NCBI GenBank assembly: GCA_049724395.1
Contig: JAUGWO010000140.1
Span: 62,001-126,000, forward strand
From: Spongospora subterranea f. sp. subterranea
Taxonomy: Eukaryota; Endomyxa: Phytomyxea; Phytomyxea; Plasmodiophorida
DNA length: 64,000 nt
Reading direction: 5' to 3'
In this document: positions 28,318-41,500 of the stretch, in pieces
Layout: each line of letters begins with the position of its first letter
How positions within the stretch are numbered: position 1 is the first letter of the stretch
Made by a program: the position numbers and the translations under genes
The notes under the pieces: model-generated
What the model was told of the DNA's origin: nothing
The model's input: only the letters and a program-made list of their open reading frames with translations
The model's database searches: none

Positions 28318-30931
28318 ATGTCGTCTCTGTTCGCGCTTGTTCTCTCGATCGCCTCCATAGGCTGCATCTGTGGTCAACCGCTCAACACTGCCGAGCTTGT
28401 CAGCCGCATTGAGTTAACGGAGAAGTCATCATTACAAGACGTATTCGCTGCTGCCGTGGCCCTTTCTTCAAGTGATTCGGCTATTCCAGAGACCATCTGC
28501 TCCCGTTTGCGGACAGAGACTCCCAGTTTCATAGCTTTTCACATTGCAGCAATTGCTAGATGTGACTCCAAAAACTTTACACCTACAGGCGAGCCAGAGT
28601 CAATTGAGGTTTGATTGCTTTGGATTGCTGTCGACTCGTTCTCAGCTTGTATCAGGATTTATACCATCTTAGTTTGGTTAACCCTGAACCGCATTTGTTT
28701 GATAGCCTTGTTCAAAAGCTCAAGAATGCGAATCAACTGCAAAAAATGATGATACTTGATGCCGGAGCCTTCATTATCCAAAAAGATGCTTCTAGTGTTA
28801 ATGCAACCACCGCCTATGAAACATTTATGTCTACTTTGAGGCAGGTTATCATAAGGGTATCAAGTAGTGATGGGCTAAAGTATGTATGTAGTATTTTCAG
28901 TTGGCAGAAATTTTAATCACATGTCGTTGCAGATTCGACAGGGATGCGTCCTCTCCTATCGAACTCGCAGATCACTTAGGATCGGCTTGTTATGCTCTTC
29001 AGAGTTGTGGGGCGTTTGATGTCGGAAGTCAGTTCGCGCAGAACCTTGCATATTCTGTTATCAAGCAGCAGTATGCCACGTCTCCTTCCGACATCTCAAG
29101 TCTTTTACGGCTAGCCAAAGTGCTTTCAAAAAACATGTTTAGAGTTCCTGTAGTTGCTGACGTCATCGAAGCTAAGGTATCAATGTGGCGCTGATCTGAT
29201 TCAGGCATGGAATTCACGCCACTTGCCTTATTAGAAAGGTGTTCTCGATTTCAAGCTGACGAATGTTATCGGTGAACCAATATCATCGATCTCAGCCACT
29301 GTGGCTTCATGCAAAGATATATCAGGACCGCAATCCCTGATTGATGGTGAGGCCAAAATGAAGCCTATGGGTGGTAGCAGATACCATATCAAGTTTGAAA
29401 CTGAAAAAAAAACTCCCGGAAATTACATCCCCGTTATCCGCGTTGAAACCGAGTCGCTTGGCGCCATTTTACTACCTCATATATCTGAAATGTGTATTTC
29501 TGTGTTTGGGTCTGCTGAGCCAGCTGCAATCGATATATGGACATCCTCAAAGGAGGTCGATCGTGTATCGGCAGTAACGTAAGCTCTTTGTTTTATGAAG
29601 TGCGATTTCGACAAATGTCTATGTACAGACCCCGATATCCTGAGAAAAGTAAACATATGCTGTTAATCGACTCTTCTTCCACCCACCTAAATGCCCGCTT
29701 CAAAATCAAACATAACCTTGATCACTTAACATATGTTGGTGTTGCTCTAGTGAACAAGAATTCATCGCAATCAGTGATACTGTTCCCAAGCCGGTTGGCA
29801 AATGATACGTTTTCTGTTCGAGTGAAGTATACTCACTCCGTTTTTTCTAATGGTGTCCCTGGAAACGGTAAGTTTTTCGTTCCAGTTTTATTTACTTTAT
29901 GCTGATGTATCCAAGGTAACTATGAACTGTCCCTCATTGTAAGCGACCCGCGTTTACCAAAAGCCATCAAATGGGTTTTATGCGAAAGCATCGTAAATCT
30001 GGTCCATGCACCAGGCGCGCTACGTCTCGAACAATTATATGCTCATATGTAAGACTTTCAAATAACGATATTTTGGGGAGGGGTCATTTTTCTTAAATGC
30101 CTTTATTCGTTCTAGGGAGCAGCCACAGATTCGTCATTCTTTTCGCAGTTCAGAGAGTCGCTGCAATCCCCTTCTCTCACTGTTTTTCACTGCGGTCATA
30201 ATCGGGATGACGATATTTGGCCTTTTACCTGCATGGAACGCAATTGGCTTAAATATTACTACTCCAACACCAATGGGGATTCTTTTTTACGCGTTATTAA
30301 CCTCTGTATTCTGTGTTCTTTGCGGATATTGGGTTAACATGAGCTTGTTTGATGTTCTTAAATACCTGTTCGTTCTTGGGCCTTTCGTTGCCTTCTCTGG
30401 ACATAGATTTTTGAAGGCGCATATGCGTAAAATCAAGAAAAAAGTTGAATAGAAACAATTATAAAACTATTTTCAGATGACAATACACGACATCGCAGTT
30501 GCAACGTTTGTTTTCATGCTAAATCGGAGATAGTGCAACTGATTTAACTCGCTAATGTCGTTCTGTTATTTAGGATATCTCAGGAAATACATCATCAGCT
30601 CAAAAGCTCCCCTAGTCGCCCTTCAGCACCTTTAGCTATCATATGTTCGCTTATAAGCATCCTGCTTTTGGTTAAATTGATTCATTCCTGGAGCTCTCTT
30701 CATGTTGACTTCGACCTCAATGCCGTCCATGGCGCCGTTTTTTTCCATGGAATTCTTCTCAGCATTGCAATGGTTCTAATATCATACTGGTTAGGATCGC
30801 TTAATCTTCTGCACGTTCTCCCTCCTCTTTTCGTGCTTTGCGTTGCTGCTTATATCGCGTATTGGTGTATGATCCAGCGATCTTATTTGACAACCGACAT
30901 CCAAAAACCTTCTAAACAAAAAATTGACTAG
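28318..30931 (+). CDS. ribophorin II (OST subunit SWP1/RPN2) with two alternative last exons
   Basis: Subunit of the ER oligosaccharyltransferase, which N-glycosylates nascent proteins. ATG 28318 opens a signal peptide (MSSLFALVLSIASIGCICGQ). The lumenal part spans several short exons, including LQDVFAAAVALSSSDSAIPE, FDRDASSPIELADHLGSACY (a helical SWP1-like repeat), VLDFKLTNVIGEPISSISAT, TLGN-like beta regions (HLNARFKIKHNLDHLTYVGV) and GNYELSLIVSDPRLPKAIKW. The lumenal domain ends LRLEQLYAHM at a donor (30049). Two consecutive acceptors follow in the same phase: exon A (30116-30452) gives EQPQIRHSFRSSESR then 3 TM helices and KKKVE; exon B (30574-30931) gives ISQEIHHQLKSSPSRPSAPL, 3 TM helices and KQKID. 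Both copy the 'PEI.H.FR..e+RPP' start of the RPN2 membrane domain. Confidence 0.8.
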
Positions 30932-31209
30932 TCATATATTTTCTGTGTGCCGATTTGGTTCTTTTGCCGTTGAGATAAGCGAAATTTATATATCAATAGC
31001 AATCGCACAGGCGCTTGAATTCTTATTACTTCCATCGACAAATCATCACTCCTGCGTGACCACCTCCCTGGCACCCCGGCTTTATATTTCACGAAGACAT
31101 CGACACTGCTGCAGCCCATTCTGTTTCTACCTCTACAACGCCATCTGCTACGCTACGTCATCTGATCGTGTAACAGTACCACGTGAGTGAATCAAAACGG
31201 GTAACAACA
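30932..31209. other. intergenic, no gene seen
   Basis: Short gap between ribophorin II exon B and the CH-domain gene. A frame at 30924-31190 has no family resemblance. It probably holds the promoter of the downstream gene. Confidence 0.35.
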
Positions 31210-34200
31210 ATGGTATCCTCACATGGTGTTAAGCCATGCGCAAAAGTAGACAGTTCCCTCGACAGGGAGGTCAGGGTGGCCGGCCTCAGACAGGTATTCA
31301 ACACCGAGCAGGTAACAAATAGTAATGTCGCTTGATCGTTACAACATGAAAATCAAAATATATATCAGAATCAATATCATTCTGCTATTAGCCATTGCCG
31401 CCAAAGACTAGATCAAGTTCTGACCGAAACACGGTCGGCGATATTGCCTGATGCTCATCGAACGCACGTTTGTGCACAACTGATTTATCAGGTTGGATAT
31501 GCTTGAGCAGATCAAAGCGTTACGCTAAGTTTATGTTGACGGTTAGTTGTCGAACCTGTTAACTCGTCTGTCACCTGTGCTGCAACCGTTAACAAAGGAG
31601 ATCATATCCAGTATATATTACAAGGCGAGCGATGCACAAGGCGAAGAGCCCATTCCATATTTCACATTAGTGAACACATTGCGAACTAACCTCAATGCCT
31701 TACATCAGAAGATGGTTAATCTGGAGAGCAGAAGGCGAACATTGGAATCTAACGAGGTTAGTAAATTCACACCCAACGTCGCTATCAGAAAATTTCGTTC
31801 AACGCGGTACAGGCACGGCGCGTTCACGTATTGGAGAGATCAGGTTATCTTCAAAGAGACTTCTTGGATTTAATTGATGAAATAACTAATTTGACGTAAC
31901 AGCTAAGAAATGGCAATTGAATCTCACTGTTCAAGCATTCTATATCTGGAGGAATCATTCTCGACGTATAGTAAGGCAGAGGATTTCATTTGAGTAGGCA
32001 AACTACCCAGAAATCTTCGACCGTTAACTTCAGTTGTACAATAGGAGGCTGGCCAAAAAATGGAACTCAAATCCAGATTTTCTGAAATATGCGTTTTTTG
32101 CGGTGGAGATTAGACCATACGATGAAGAAAAAGGAGCAGGTTGAGATTCAGTTAGACATGGCCGTAAAAAAGCAACGAGAAACGGAAATGGAAACGAATG
32201 AAGCAAAACGATCTGCTGAAAATGCAGAGAAGCAAGTTCAATTTATGCAGAGCACGGTAATTCTAATTATGCCAAATAGCAATTTTCTTTTGTAAACTGA
32301 AGGATTAGGTTGAAAACATGACGGCCCAGCAGATGGAATTGGATAAGGCAATAGCAGATATGGACCATCAGATATTTCAGAGTAAAGGTTGGCTAAATAA
32401 CGCAAAGCAGATTATAGTATTTTAATTAGCAACAGATCAAGATATCAATTCAACAATCAAGACAGTGATGGATATTACTAGAATCGGGTTGCATGCTCTG
32501 TCGTCGGAGATAAAGTTGAAGCAATCGGAATATATCCCTGATTTGAAAGCCATTTTACCGACACCTGATTATGCCGATTCATCATCTGATTTCGGCCTCA
32601 TATCAGATCAGCAAATATTGCTGCTGTTTTTGAATCACCACATGAAATCTGTCAAGGATATGGTGAACATCGGACCTATTGAGAATTTCACAACCGATCT
32701 GGTAAGAGCTTGGAAAAACAACAGTATTGTGTTTCGTTTCTACACATGACGTTATCATCTGGTTGTAACAGGCCGATGGGATTGCATTGTCAGCTTTGAT
32801 CCACTGCGTTAAACCATCGATTATCAATTTTCCAGCGATGGTGAATGTTAGATCAGAACATGAACGTTGTTCTCGATTGGAATCACTATTAGAATCTTGC
32901 GATGAAATTCCCGCAGATATTCGTCTAATGATCCGTTCGAACTCATTATCGTTTGGATTGACGCCTGACATTTCGGCCGCGTTTATATGTCGACTGTTTA
33001 TTGAGTTTCCCGGGCTCACTCGACAAACACAAAATTTCGAGGATGTTATTGAAGATATTACAAGGTCCCATTCCTTAATCGATCAAATTTTCTCATGTAA
33101 GGCGAATCATGACTCTTCAATTTTTTATCCATGATACCGTCAATCGTAGTGCTGAACCGCGACGAGGATCTATGCAATGATATACTTCAGGAAATGGTCT
33201 CAACAATCAACAAGACGTATACAAGGTCGCTGTTTGTTAACGCGTATTTTTATCGCTTATGCAGATAATGTTAGAGCTGGAAAGCTATATCGCGCCTTAC
33301 GGCAGAGTAGAGATGAATGGAACCAAATGCAGAATCGATTACGGCGATATTGCCTTCACCTATTAATTCGTCGACGATGTAATCACCCGATGCCGACGAT
33401 TGATATTAGAAAGACGAAAAATCGATCGGAATGGTCAAACATAGATGAAGAAATGGTCAAGGTAGAAATGGGTGTCCTACAACCAGGCATGAATCCCAAT
33501 GTAGATCAAGTTGGTTTCCGACTAATGTCATTGCCTCAAAATTTCATTAATCATGAAGCCATTTTTATATGTAGAACAGTCGGCCTGTAGATACAAACAG
33601 GCTATTGCTAGTGGAATTAATTTCTATTCGCCACACATTATTAAGCAATTATAATGAGTTGCAAACAATATTCTGGCATTATGCGTCATCGGAGGTTGTA
33701 CTCTGTCACATCGGTTTATTGATTTCTGAATATTCGATTTATACAGGTGCCGGTGTCATCTCCAACTCTAGGGGTGAGCCCTACTTTGAACTTTTTGGAG
33801 TTGTGGATGATGGTCAAAGATTCCAGATTGTTGTCGCCCTTTTTAACGCCTACGGTATTGTTAAAATTATTCGATGATGTCGCCCCAGACGTTGGGGTAG
33901 GTCTTGATACTCAAATCAGCATCCACCAGTTTGTCCACTTACTTATCAAAATTGCCACAACTCTCCCTATTTCTAATACTAGTTCCAACACTCGTTTATC
34001 GCACCGATTTCAACATGTAATCGAGAACAATATCTTGGTTTGGGCAAAACGAACGTTAGAGAACGAGAATCTTTCGTCTCGTTCGTCGCCGCGAATACTA
34101 CAAACTTTGAGACCATATTTGAAGGTGAATACCATGTCTTCTCACAAAATTCCACCTCACAGAAACAATTTAGAATATATCCTCAATATTTCTCAAAGTG

Positions 34201-34554
34201 ATGACAACCAAGCCAGCAACTAGTGATAATCGCGGCATGATGGCGTCATCCATATCTCTGGAAAACATCGATCACATATTTTACGAATGTAAACTACATC
34301 AGTGCGGCTTCACTGTGGACGATGTCATGGACGTAGTTAGACACGTTCTCCGTCAAAATAGCGATCCTAATCAGCAATCACCTTCCGCACCTTCGTCGCC
34401 TACAGCGTCAACAATATATCTTCCTGAGTTTATCGACGTGCTGATAGCACTATCTATGACTCGATATCCCAATCCGTTTGAGGAGATCGCAACCCGTCTT
34501 CACCGATTCTTAACGCGCGACATGATGCTAGCAACAGAAAAAAAATCCTGCTAA
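31210..34554 (+). CDS. calponin-homology-like coiled-coil protein
   Basis: ATG 31210 begins MVSSHGVKPCAKVDSSLDRE and the gene runs through about ten exons. Early exons are helical (NQYHSAISHCRQRLDQVLTE; LSNLLTRLSPVLQPLTKEII; LNALHQKMVNLESRRRTLES). A coiled coil follows (KKKEQVEIQLDMAVKKQRET, MTAQQMELDKAIADMDHQIF). The domain-like core is DQQILLLFLNHHMKSVKDMV, NIGPIENFTTDL / ADGIALSALIHCVKPSIIN, the CH pattern 'LL.W.N.hL......i.NF..Dl.DG.aL..Llh.l.P', and later AAFICRLFIEFPGL. Further exons contain KLYRALRQSRDEWNQMQNRL and QISIHQFVHLLIKIATTLP. The end is STIYLPEFIDVLIALSMTR ...EKKSC. This resembles plastin/fimbrin-like or flagellar CH proteins, actin or microtubule associated, but I cannot name an orthologue. 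Confidence 0.55.
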
Positions 34555-34583
34555 AGATACTGCCGAATCGCAAGATAAAACAT

Positions 34584-36306
34584 TCATTTTTGGTTCACAT
34601 ATTCTCTGTGCAACGGCGGTTGATTCTTTTCGACGCTAATAGCGCACTTGTCAACAGCCCATTTGCAAAAATCGACATCGGCGTTGTGTAGGAATTTACC
34701 CTGACCGAGAGAATTGTTAACAAACCGATCCAGCACTGAATTAGGGTATTGGGTTACGTCCAAAGAGAACACGCTTTTCTTGTGCACGTCAAGATATCCA
34801 TATCCAACAAAGTACGTCCCAAACGGATGGCGGATTGAGGGATCATTGTACAGGCGGACCGGATCTAGGCAATCCATGTGAGAGAGGGCAGGTCATTCTG
34901 GGCAATAACTGGGCCATACCTGTTAATGGCTGTTTACTCATTATTTCACTTTGTAGCCGTTGATCCTCGTCTAGACAATATCCCCAATCATCTTGATCGA
35001 CATAGTTCAATCCGTCCTCGAACGTCATCGACACCTATAACGCCAGTACCAAGTTTTGAGCAAACCAGCCCGCCATCGTCATCCTTGATATATTTGAAAA
35101 TATCGACAAGAACATAACAACCTGCGTTGGCACTCCTTTCACCCATAATGCTGATACAGATCCAAGGGAGAACACCATCACCCCATCTCCATGAAATCTG
35201 ACCAATCATCACAATCACGACCCACACCGAGTTCTATACCGTTCACCTTCCGTCTAGGAACTCTCCCCGGTACACCACCCCGTTCTCGAACACGAATTCG
35301 TGGTAGCCATCGGGCGGTTGATCGACCTTCAAAGCGTTGAGTATTCGCTCGATATCGTCAGCTGTAAGTGCCTTCATGCTAGGCCATTCGTAATAGTTCA
35401 ATATAAAGCACTGCACAATGGTTACGTACGATCCGTCGGGTTAAGATATCTTTTGCCGATATTATTTGTCAGATCCCAATTTTATTCGTTTGGACTGTCT
35501 AAAATCGGTGTCATGAATCATGCCGTAATCGATATATCTCCAGTGATGAACGAGTTCGCTCCTAGTTTCCTCGATCGATACACGCAACGGTCCAGCTCGT
35601 TGTCGATCTCGATCGATTTCCGCTTCCGCCCGTACATCGCCGGGAATTCGTTCAGGGCGATATCCACCTGGTGACTATCCGACGACGACGACGACTCGTT
35701 GAGGTCAAGGGCCCCGGCGATGCGAATCGATCGCTGGATGGTGCCGATGGAGCAATCCTGTTCTGTCAGTCCGTGGTCGTACAGGAATAATTGCAGAACC
35801 GCTATCTTATCCAATAGCGCCATCTCCGACAACGCGTCTCTATCCAAACTAAACGCACACAAAAACCAGATCAGCTAATCGGCTTGAACAATTTTTGGGG
35901 GATTATTCTCTGATTACCTAATCTCTAGGAGCGAGCACAGTTTCCGAAGCTGCGAATAATATGCCGATGTTGGCGATTTGTTCCCGCGATCGCCAGCGCG
36001 AATGACGCAAGATGACGACAGTTTGACGGTGGCTACGACTTGATCGGTCAGCAACCGAATGTATCGCCTGGTCCGGCGACATTTGTGGAGCCGGCCCCGA
36101 TCCAGGCTCAGCTCTTGCTCGAGGAACGCTCTGATACTGATTTGGGTGGGTGGTTGCGATGATGATTGGTCACCTAGGTGGGTCGCGATCAGAAACTTCA
36201 CTCGATCCGAATCGTTCTTGATAATCCTCAGCAATGGATGCGGTTCACGATTCGGAGCCGATAACGGTGATGCGCCTGATGGCGATAGGTCCGACAATGA
36301 CGCCAT
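34584..36306 (-). CDS. unrecognised multi-exon gene(s)
   Basis: The ATG at 36306 gives MASLSDLSPSGASPLSAPNR, HPLLRIIKNDSDRVKFLIAT and ISIRAFLEQELSLDRGRLHK. An intron with exact phase (AG|GTAATC ... TTTAG|T) joins SLLEI to SLDRDALSEMALLDKIAVLQ, LFLYDHGLTEQDC and YGRKRKSIEIDNELDRCVYR. Downstream minus-strand exons read DDIERILNALKVDQPPDGYH, FVFENGVVYRGEFLDGR (a single MORN-like motif), MTFEDGLNYVDQDDWGYCLD and a last exon MDCLDPVRLYNDPSIRHPFG ... SLDVTQYPNSVLDRFVNN, ending HREYVNQK at 34584. Spacing suggests one gene of about 480 residues, but two genes are possible because a TGA at 35518 follows FITGDISITA. No family recognised; a MORN motif alone says little. Confidence 0.4.
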
Positions 36307-36641
36307 GCTTTTATAATAAAATTAACCTACTCGGTAATCCGAATTATAATGATATATCAGTTGGTTGCGATTGATTGACATTTCTGCACCAGCGTTGATC
36401 AGGTCACGAGTGACCGTCGAGATTAATCCGTTGGGCTACAGTAGCGCCATTGATCGCGTCTGGCAACTCTGCGATCGGGTTTGACCGACGCTGGCTGCGA
36501 CTCAACGGTTGATATCGGGCTTATAGACGATCAATTTTTCTGGAACCTGGCGCCCCCCCGCCGTGACAAGGTCCGGAGCGATGAAAAAATCGGGTGAGAG
36601 GCGCTCTGGCGCTGGCGAGCAATTGTTGGGACTGAAAAGAG
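36307..36641. other. intergenic, no gene seen
   Basis: Gap between two minus-strand transcription units. It should contain the promoter of the 34584-36306 gene near 36310. No conserved frame or repeat is visible. Confidence 0.35.
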
Positions 36642-37265
36642 TTATGGACACCAGTGGTGGAGAAACCTAAAAATGTAGGAAGTAGGTTGTGGCCGAACTA
36701 GATTGTCATCTCCACGACAATCCTGATGATGGCGATGATATTGTGGTCGACCAGATATTCGGCGGCGATGCTTGTCCAAAGACACGCTCCGACCTTGTGC
36801 GATGCATGGCGTTGTGCCTGCTGGGAGACCAGCCGAGTTGCAATGTAAAGTCAAGTCGCTGATGTAGTTTGCTGCGGGATCGTGCCGCCGAGAAGGAAGA
36901 TGATATCGCCCACTCATCTCTGAATTCGGTGACCATTATCGCGAATGATTTTTCCAGGGCCGACAATAGCCCGATATTAAGACTTTCACGCAGAACGCAA
37001 GACCATTGATTTGTGTCGACCAAGTAGAAGACCATTTTCAGCAGCAACGATCCAAGGGAGAAATAGCCAGCTCAAGTGGAAGAGGCGACCGGTGGGGATC
37101 GGACCTAGGTAGGTAGGTAGTCCCATTTCCTTTTAAAGGGACATCGTCCTCCACGAAATTGTTCAGGGCGTTATCAACGGTCGCTGACTGTCCACTCCAT
37201 AAATAAAATTGATGTAGATAGTGACATATTTTATTTGTTCGTGGACAATCCGAACCCATATGCAA
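36642..37265 (-). CDS. unrecognised gene
   Basis: Overlapping minus-strand frames suggest a spliced gene: MVFYLVDTNQWSCVLRESLN, IGLLSALEKSFAIMVTEFRD at 37047-36900, and HASHKVGACLWTSIAAEYLV, DHNIIAIIRIVVEM near 36800-36720 in a different frame, presumably across an intron starting GTGGGCG. 'LVDTN.W...L' faintly recalls the TFIIH p34/TFB4 VWA start, but the rest does not follow that family, so I make no assignment. Confidence 0.3.
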
Positions 37266-37556
37266 TGGCGTTAGAAAAGAAACACCTTTGTACTAACGAG
37301 TAGCGACATTTGTTAAATTTGCTTCAGGATATCTCATTTTCTTCGTTCTGCCTTTGTACCTCCGACAAATCGAAAGGCAACAAACATGCAAAGAGTCATG
37401 ACGATCAGAACCTGGTTGGCAGTTCGAAAAATGGCCATATACGACGTAGTGCCAGTCCTATCAGTGAGAGATGGCGCAACGCGCAGCCCCCTGGACAGAT
37501 TGAAACCCATTCTCGTGGTGAGGAGTCGGTGGTTTGGCAAAGCAAAACACTCACAG

Positions 37557-38470
37557 ATGACCGGCAAATCCAGTTTGTTCTCAGCGTTAACAGCTGTTGA
37601 TGCACCAGGCCAGCATGTGGCTACGCTAGTGTTTATGCATGGATTGGGTGATACGGTATTCATTCATTGTTTTGTTTTGTTTTTCAACATATCTACAACA
37701 TGATTGACAGGCAGATGGGTGGAAATCTCAGCTAAAGCTGCTACAGAGCTCTAAACCTGGCCTTAGAATTGTACTGCCAACCGCTCCAGTTCGTCCTGTC
37801 ACTGCCAATGGTCGGCCCATCATGTGAGAGTTTGGTGCCAATCGTGCAATTAACTGCATTGACCCAGGCGGTATGCGGATGACATCCTGGCATGATATCC
37901 GGTCATTTGCATCGATCGCGTCTGAAGATATGAAGGGACTAGAGGAGTCATCCGCTGCAGGTTTACATTGAATTCCTATCACATATTGATCCGCTTGTCT
38001 GAATCGGTCTACACAGTTCAAGAAGTAATCAACCAAGAAATTCAGCGGGGAGTGCCTTCAAAAAATATCATAGTTGGCGGTTTTAGCCAAGTAAAAGCGT
38101 CGTAAATCACGACACTGTATTAGAGTTTTTTATTTTCGGCTTGTTTAGGGGAGCAGCCCTGGCAATGTACGCTGGGCTTCAAATGTCGTCTCCGCTTGGG
38201 GGAATCATATCCATGTCCGGATACCTTCCCCATTACGAGACTTTTATGCAGTCGAAACTATCTGCCTCGAACGCCAGGACTCCCGTAATGCTTTGCCATG
38301 GCTCTGCAGACCCGATTGTCCCATATCGTGCCGGTCAACTCACCTATGAGATTCTCCATGGAGGAGGAGTCCCTGCCGAAATGAAAACCTATCCTGGGTT
38401 AGGACATTCCGCCGATCCTCACGAGCTGAACGATGTCGCCAAGTTTGTGTCTAAAATTATGGGCCAATAA
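37557..38470 (+). CDS. acyl-protein thioesterase (LYPLA/APT family)
   Basis: Alpha/beta hydrolase that removes palmitate from S-acylated proteins (also a lysophospholipase). The start MTGKSSLFSALTAVDAPGQH is followed by VATLVFMHGLGDT, an intron, ADGWKSQLKLLQSSKPGLRI, VLPTAPVRPVTAN, an intron, GGMRMTSWHDIRSF, an intron, then VPSKNIIVGGFSQ (nucleophile Ser in G-F-S-Q-G), GAALAMYAGLQMSSPLGGII, TPVMLCHGSADPIVPYRAGQ (catalytic Asp) and KTYPGLGHSADP (catalytic His), ending KIMGQ. The catalytic triad is complete. The exon junction directly after FSQ (donor 38091, acceptor 38148) is one base out of frame with the downstream exon, a probable sequence indel or an unusual splice. In-frame ATG 37386 would add 57 poorly conserved residues; I prefer 37557. 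Confidence 0.85.
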
Positions 38471-38521
38471 AATAAAGCACACCAGGAGCGATACTGTTAG
38501 ACATATGAATCCAGGTTTAAT

Positions 38522-41500
38522 TCAAGAGAGCTTATCACATATTGCTTGCAGGTATTCTAGCCCGAAATACTTGCCGATTCTAGAGAATATTGATATTTTA
38601 GCGGCCCAATCCTCTGGTGTTTGCCTCAGCTGCAGTTCGCCACTACAAGGACACGTCGAACTCATATTGGTGCTAACGGTTCGACAGCATTTGGCGCATA
38701 CGGAATCCTGGATCTGGTACATGTCTGATTGCCTCGCGACGTATTTTACAAGACCGGTTTCGATGAGACGCATATCGAGCGGATTCATGCATATGGAACA
38801 CTGGAGTTGCCCATGATTGTTGAGCGGTTCTCGACACATATCAACGTCTCTGACGGTGTCGCAATACAGACAGGTCACGTCTGGCACGATATATGTTGAG
38901 CAAGGATTCTTGAACGTCGCCGCCGGACTGAATGCGCTTACTCCCAGCAACTGGAAAGCCGCCGAGCGAACCGATTCCACTTCACTATGCACAGATGACT
39001 CCTGTACAAACCCGTCAATCGATGAATTTCGGGTTAAAAGACGGCTAAACGAACCAAAGACAAAACGTGTGTGCACATCTTGACAAATTCTAGAGGTGAA
39101 CTGACAAAAGGTAGGTGCTTCCCGCGAATATTAGATGGGAAAGCCAGAGCCCTTTCCCTGTCTTCATCTGAATGCATAGCCCCATGACCGATCACATTGA
39201 TCTCATCAACCATTTCCAGTATTCTCCTCATATAGTGCGTCGACTAAAGAAGTAATCTCAAGTTAACAAAGCGAAACCACATTTTTTTGGGTTTTTTTGG
39301 GTTGCCACTTACGACTTGAGATCGAAGATAATCGTTGAACTTCTCTCGCAATGATTCAGCATTTGCCCGCTCATTAGCACGCGTTTCTGCTTCTGAAATG
39401 TCTCGCCAATGCAGATACGGCCGAATCACAAACTCTGTGATGAGCTCGATAAAATGGGCGCGCGGGATCTCGGGGAGGAACTCGGAAATGTTCCACTCGC
39501 CTTACACGTTGGTCAAAGGAAAAGTTTGGGATATAGGTATTTGAGAATACCTTCGGCAACAATATCTTCTTCGACTGGGCATCTGCTGAGATCGTCTTCG
39601 TCTGGTTTCCAAGGAATACCTGTGTAATTGGCAGGATCCATATAGAGCATCGTTAGCCAAAGGCGGTCAAACCTGCCATGAACACAGTCAACAGTCCGGT
39701 GCTGAATGAAAACAGGCAACAACTAACTTGAATGATATGTTCCTGAACATTTCTTGCTCGTTTATGCACTTGGACGCATATTTGAGGAAGGATAATGCTG
39801 TCTGAACGTCATGCCGTTTAGTGCATATTACCATCTTGTTGAACGTGCCTAAGACAATCTAGAAGGGAATGCGTTGAAAAGGCAGGATTTTGGACGTGTG
39901 AGTAAACCGAATACTTGGGATCCTAGAGATTTGAACTCTGAACAGAGTCGATTGAAAACTTTTTCCATTAGGCCGTGAAGAAGACGGTGTAAATGCGGTT
40001 CGTAAAGTAGCGACATTGCGGAAGATATCCACTATGTATCGGTGAGATGTGGTGCTCACGAAAGAGAGTTTGACCAAAACCTTATAAATATTTGAAATGA
40101 CCATGTCGGCAACAGCGTTATGGTTCAAACGAACTTCGTCGAACAGGGTGCAGGCCAGTTGACTGAGTATTGCAAATGCAGAAGAGGACTCCAAACAGTC
40201 TGACGGCTTAGGTCGAAACCGAAACCTTGGCTTAGGCGCTGCAGAAGAAAACGTACTTACTTGACTGTCATTGGAACATCTGTAAACGAACCTTCCTCTA
40301 CAGCGTCATATCGGGCTGACAGTGTTCCTTCAGCAATACTGACCATTTCGTTGATCAAAAGGGCGTTCGCCGCCATATTGCACATTTCAAACTCAATGCA
40401 GATGCCACGGTATGACCTAAGAAAGGAGAGCATTGATATTCAAATTCAATGGGTTATGGATACCGACCCTGGGGAAATTCTTTCGGGATTAACAAGAGTC
40501 TCATCATAAAGGGAATCGCATTGCGAAGGGCGTTTACTTCCTAAATCTAAGTGACAAACTGTCAAAAAAAGGAAATGAACAGGACGGAATCGATATACCT
40601 GGACAATGTGAAGGAGAGCACCAGAGAATATGGTCGTGCTGTTTAAGTAAACGAGCGAAGAAAACATCAATAATCAAAGATGCTGATCGGCTCCCCATAT
40701 TGCCGATGGGAATAAGGCTGTACGAACTGCAAGCCAGATAATCGGCCAAAACTCGCTCCATGCATAAAAACCTGATAAAAAAAGATATTCGCGTCAGGCC
40801 TAGCATCTTTGCCTGCAAAGCATTTGAACCTGGCAGTCATTATTCGACAGCACGATGTGACCCATTGCAACGTCTCGAATCGGTCGTCAGCGAGATTTGG
40901 AGGAATCTCAACAACCGGGAAGGACGACCGATGACCTAAAACGATTGACGCGGTGGCGAATACGGCTTAGCAAAACACATTGATTACCAAACTGTGTCAG
41001 ATCTCCGATAGATGGGAGCAAAACTGATGATATCTGGGTTATCAGCAGTAAATTCTCGCGATGAGATTTACAAAACGCCAGCAACCTAATTAGACCCATT
41101 AACAGAATTCGCCGCATCTATCGAATCACCGACTTTTTTTTTAGGTCCTCGGCGCCCTTGTTAATGGTTTTGACAACCGTTAACTTTGTATGAATAGTGC
41201 AGCTTGTGTCAATCCCAAGTTTCGCCGATAGAGCATCGACGAAACTTGCTAGCTCAGGTCGCTCAGTGGGATTTCCTCGGGTACTAACAATGAACACAAA
41301 TGCCTGATATACCCAACCAATGACTTCCTTATGTTGCTGATTTGACGACGATGCAATTACATGTATCGATTCGGAGTCTGGAACAAACGCGCCTAGCACA
41401 GCGCGGTCGGGATGACCAGTCGCGTAAATGAAGATCTTCCTTATGCCCGCATCGCCCATACCTGGGCAATACCGACTTTGCGTACCATCAACAAACTCCA

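Noticed and set aside
35914-36306. GINS subunit Sld5 (HPLLRIIKNDSDRVKFLIATHL)
   Set aside because: The order of later motifs does not follow the GINS fold and the characteristic YLRxRL segment is missing.
36900-37047. TFIIH p34/TFB4 subunit (LVDTNQW start)
   Set aside because: Only a six-residue likeness; the following VWA-type strands and the C-terminal zinc finger are absent.
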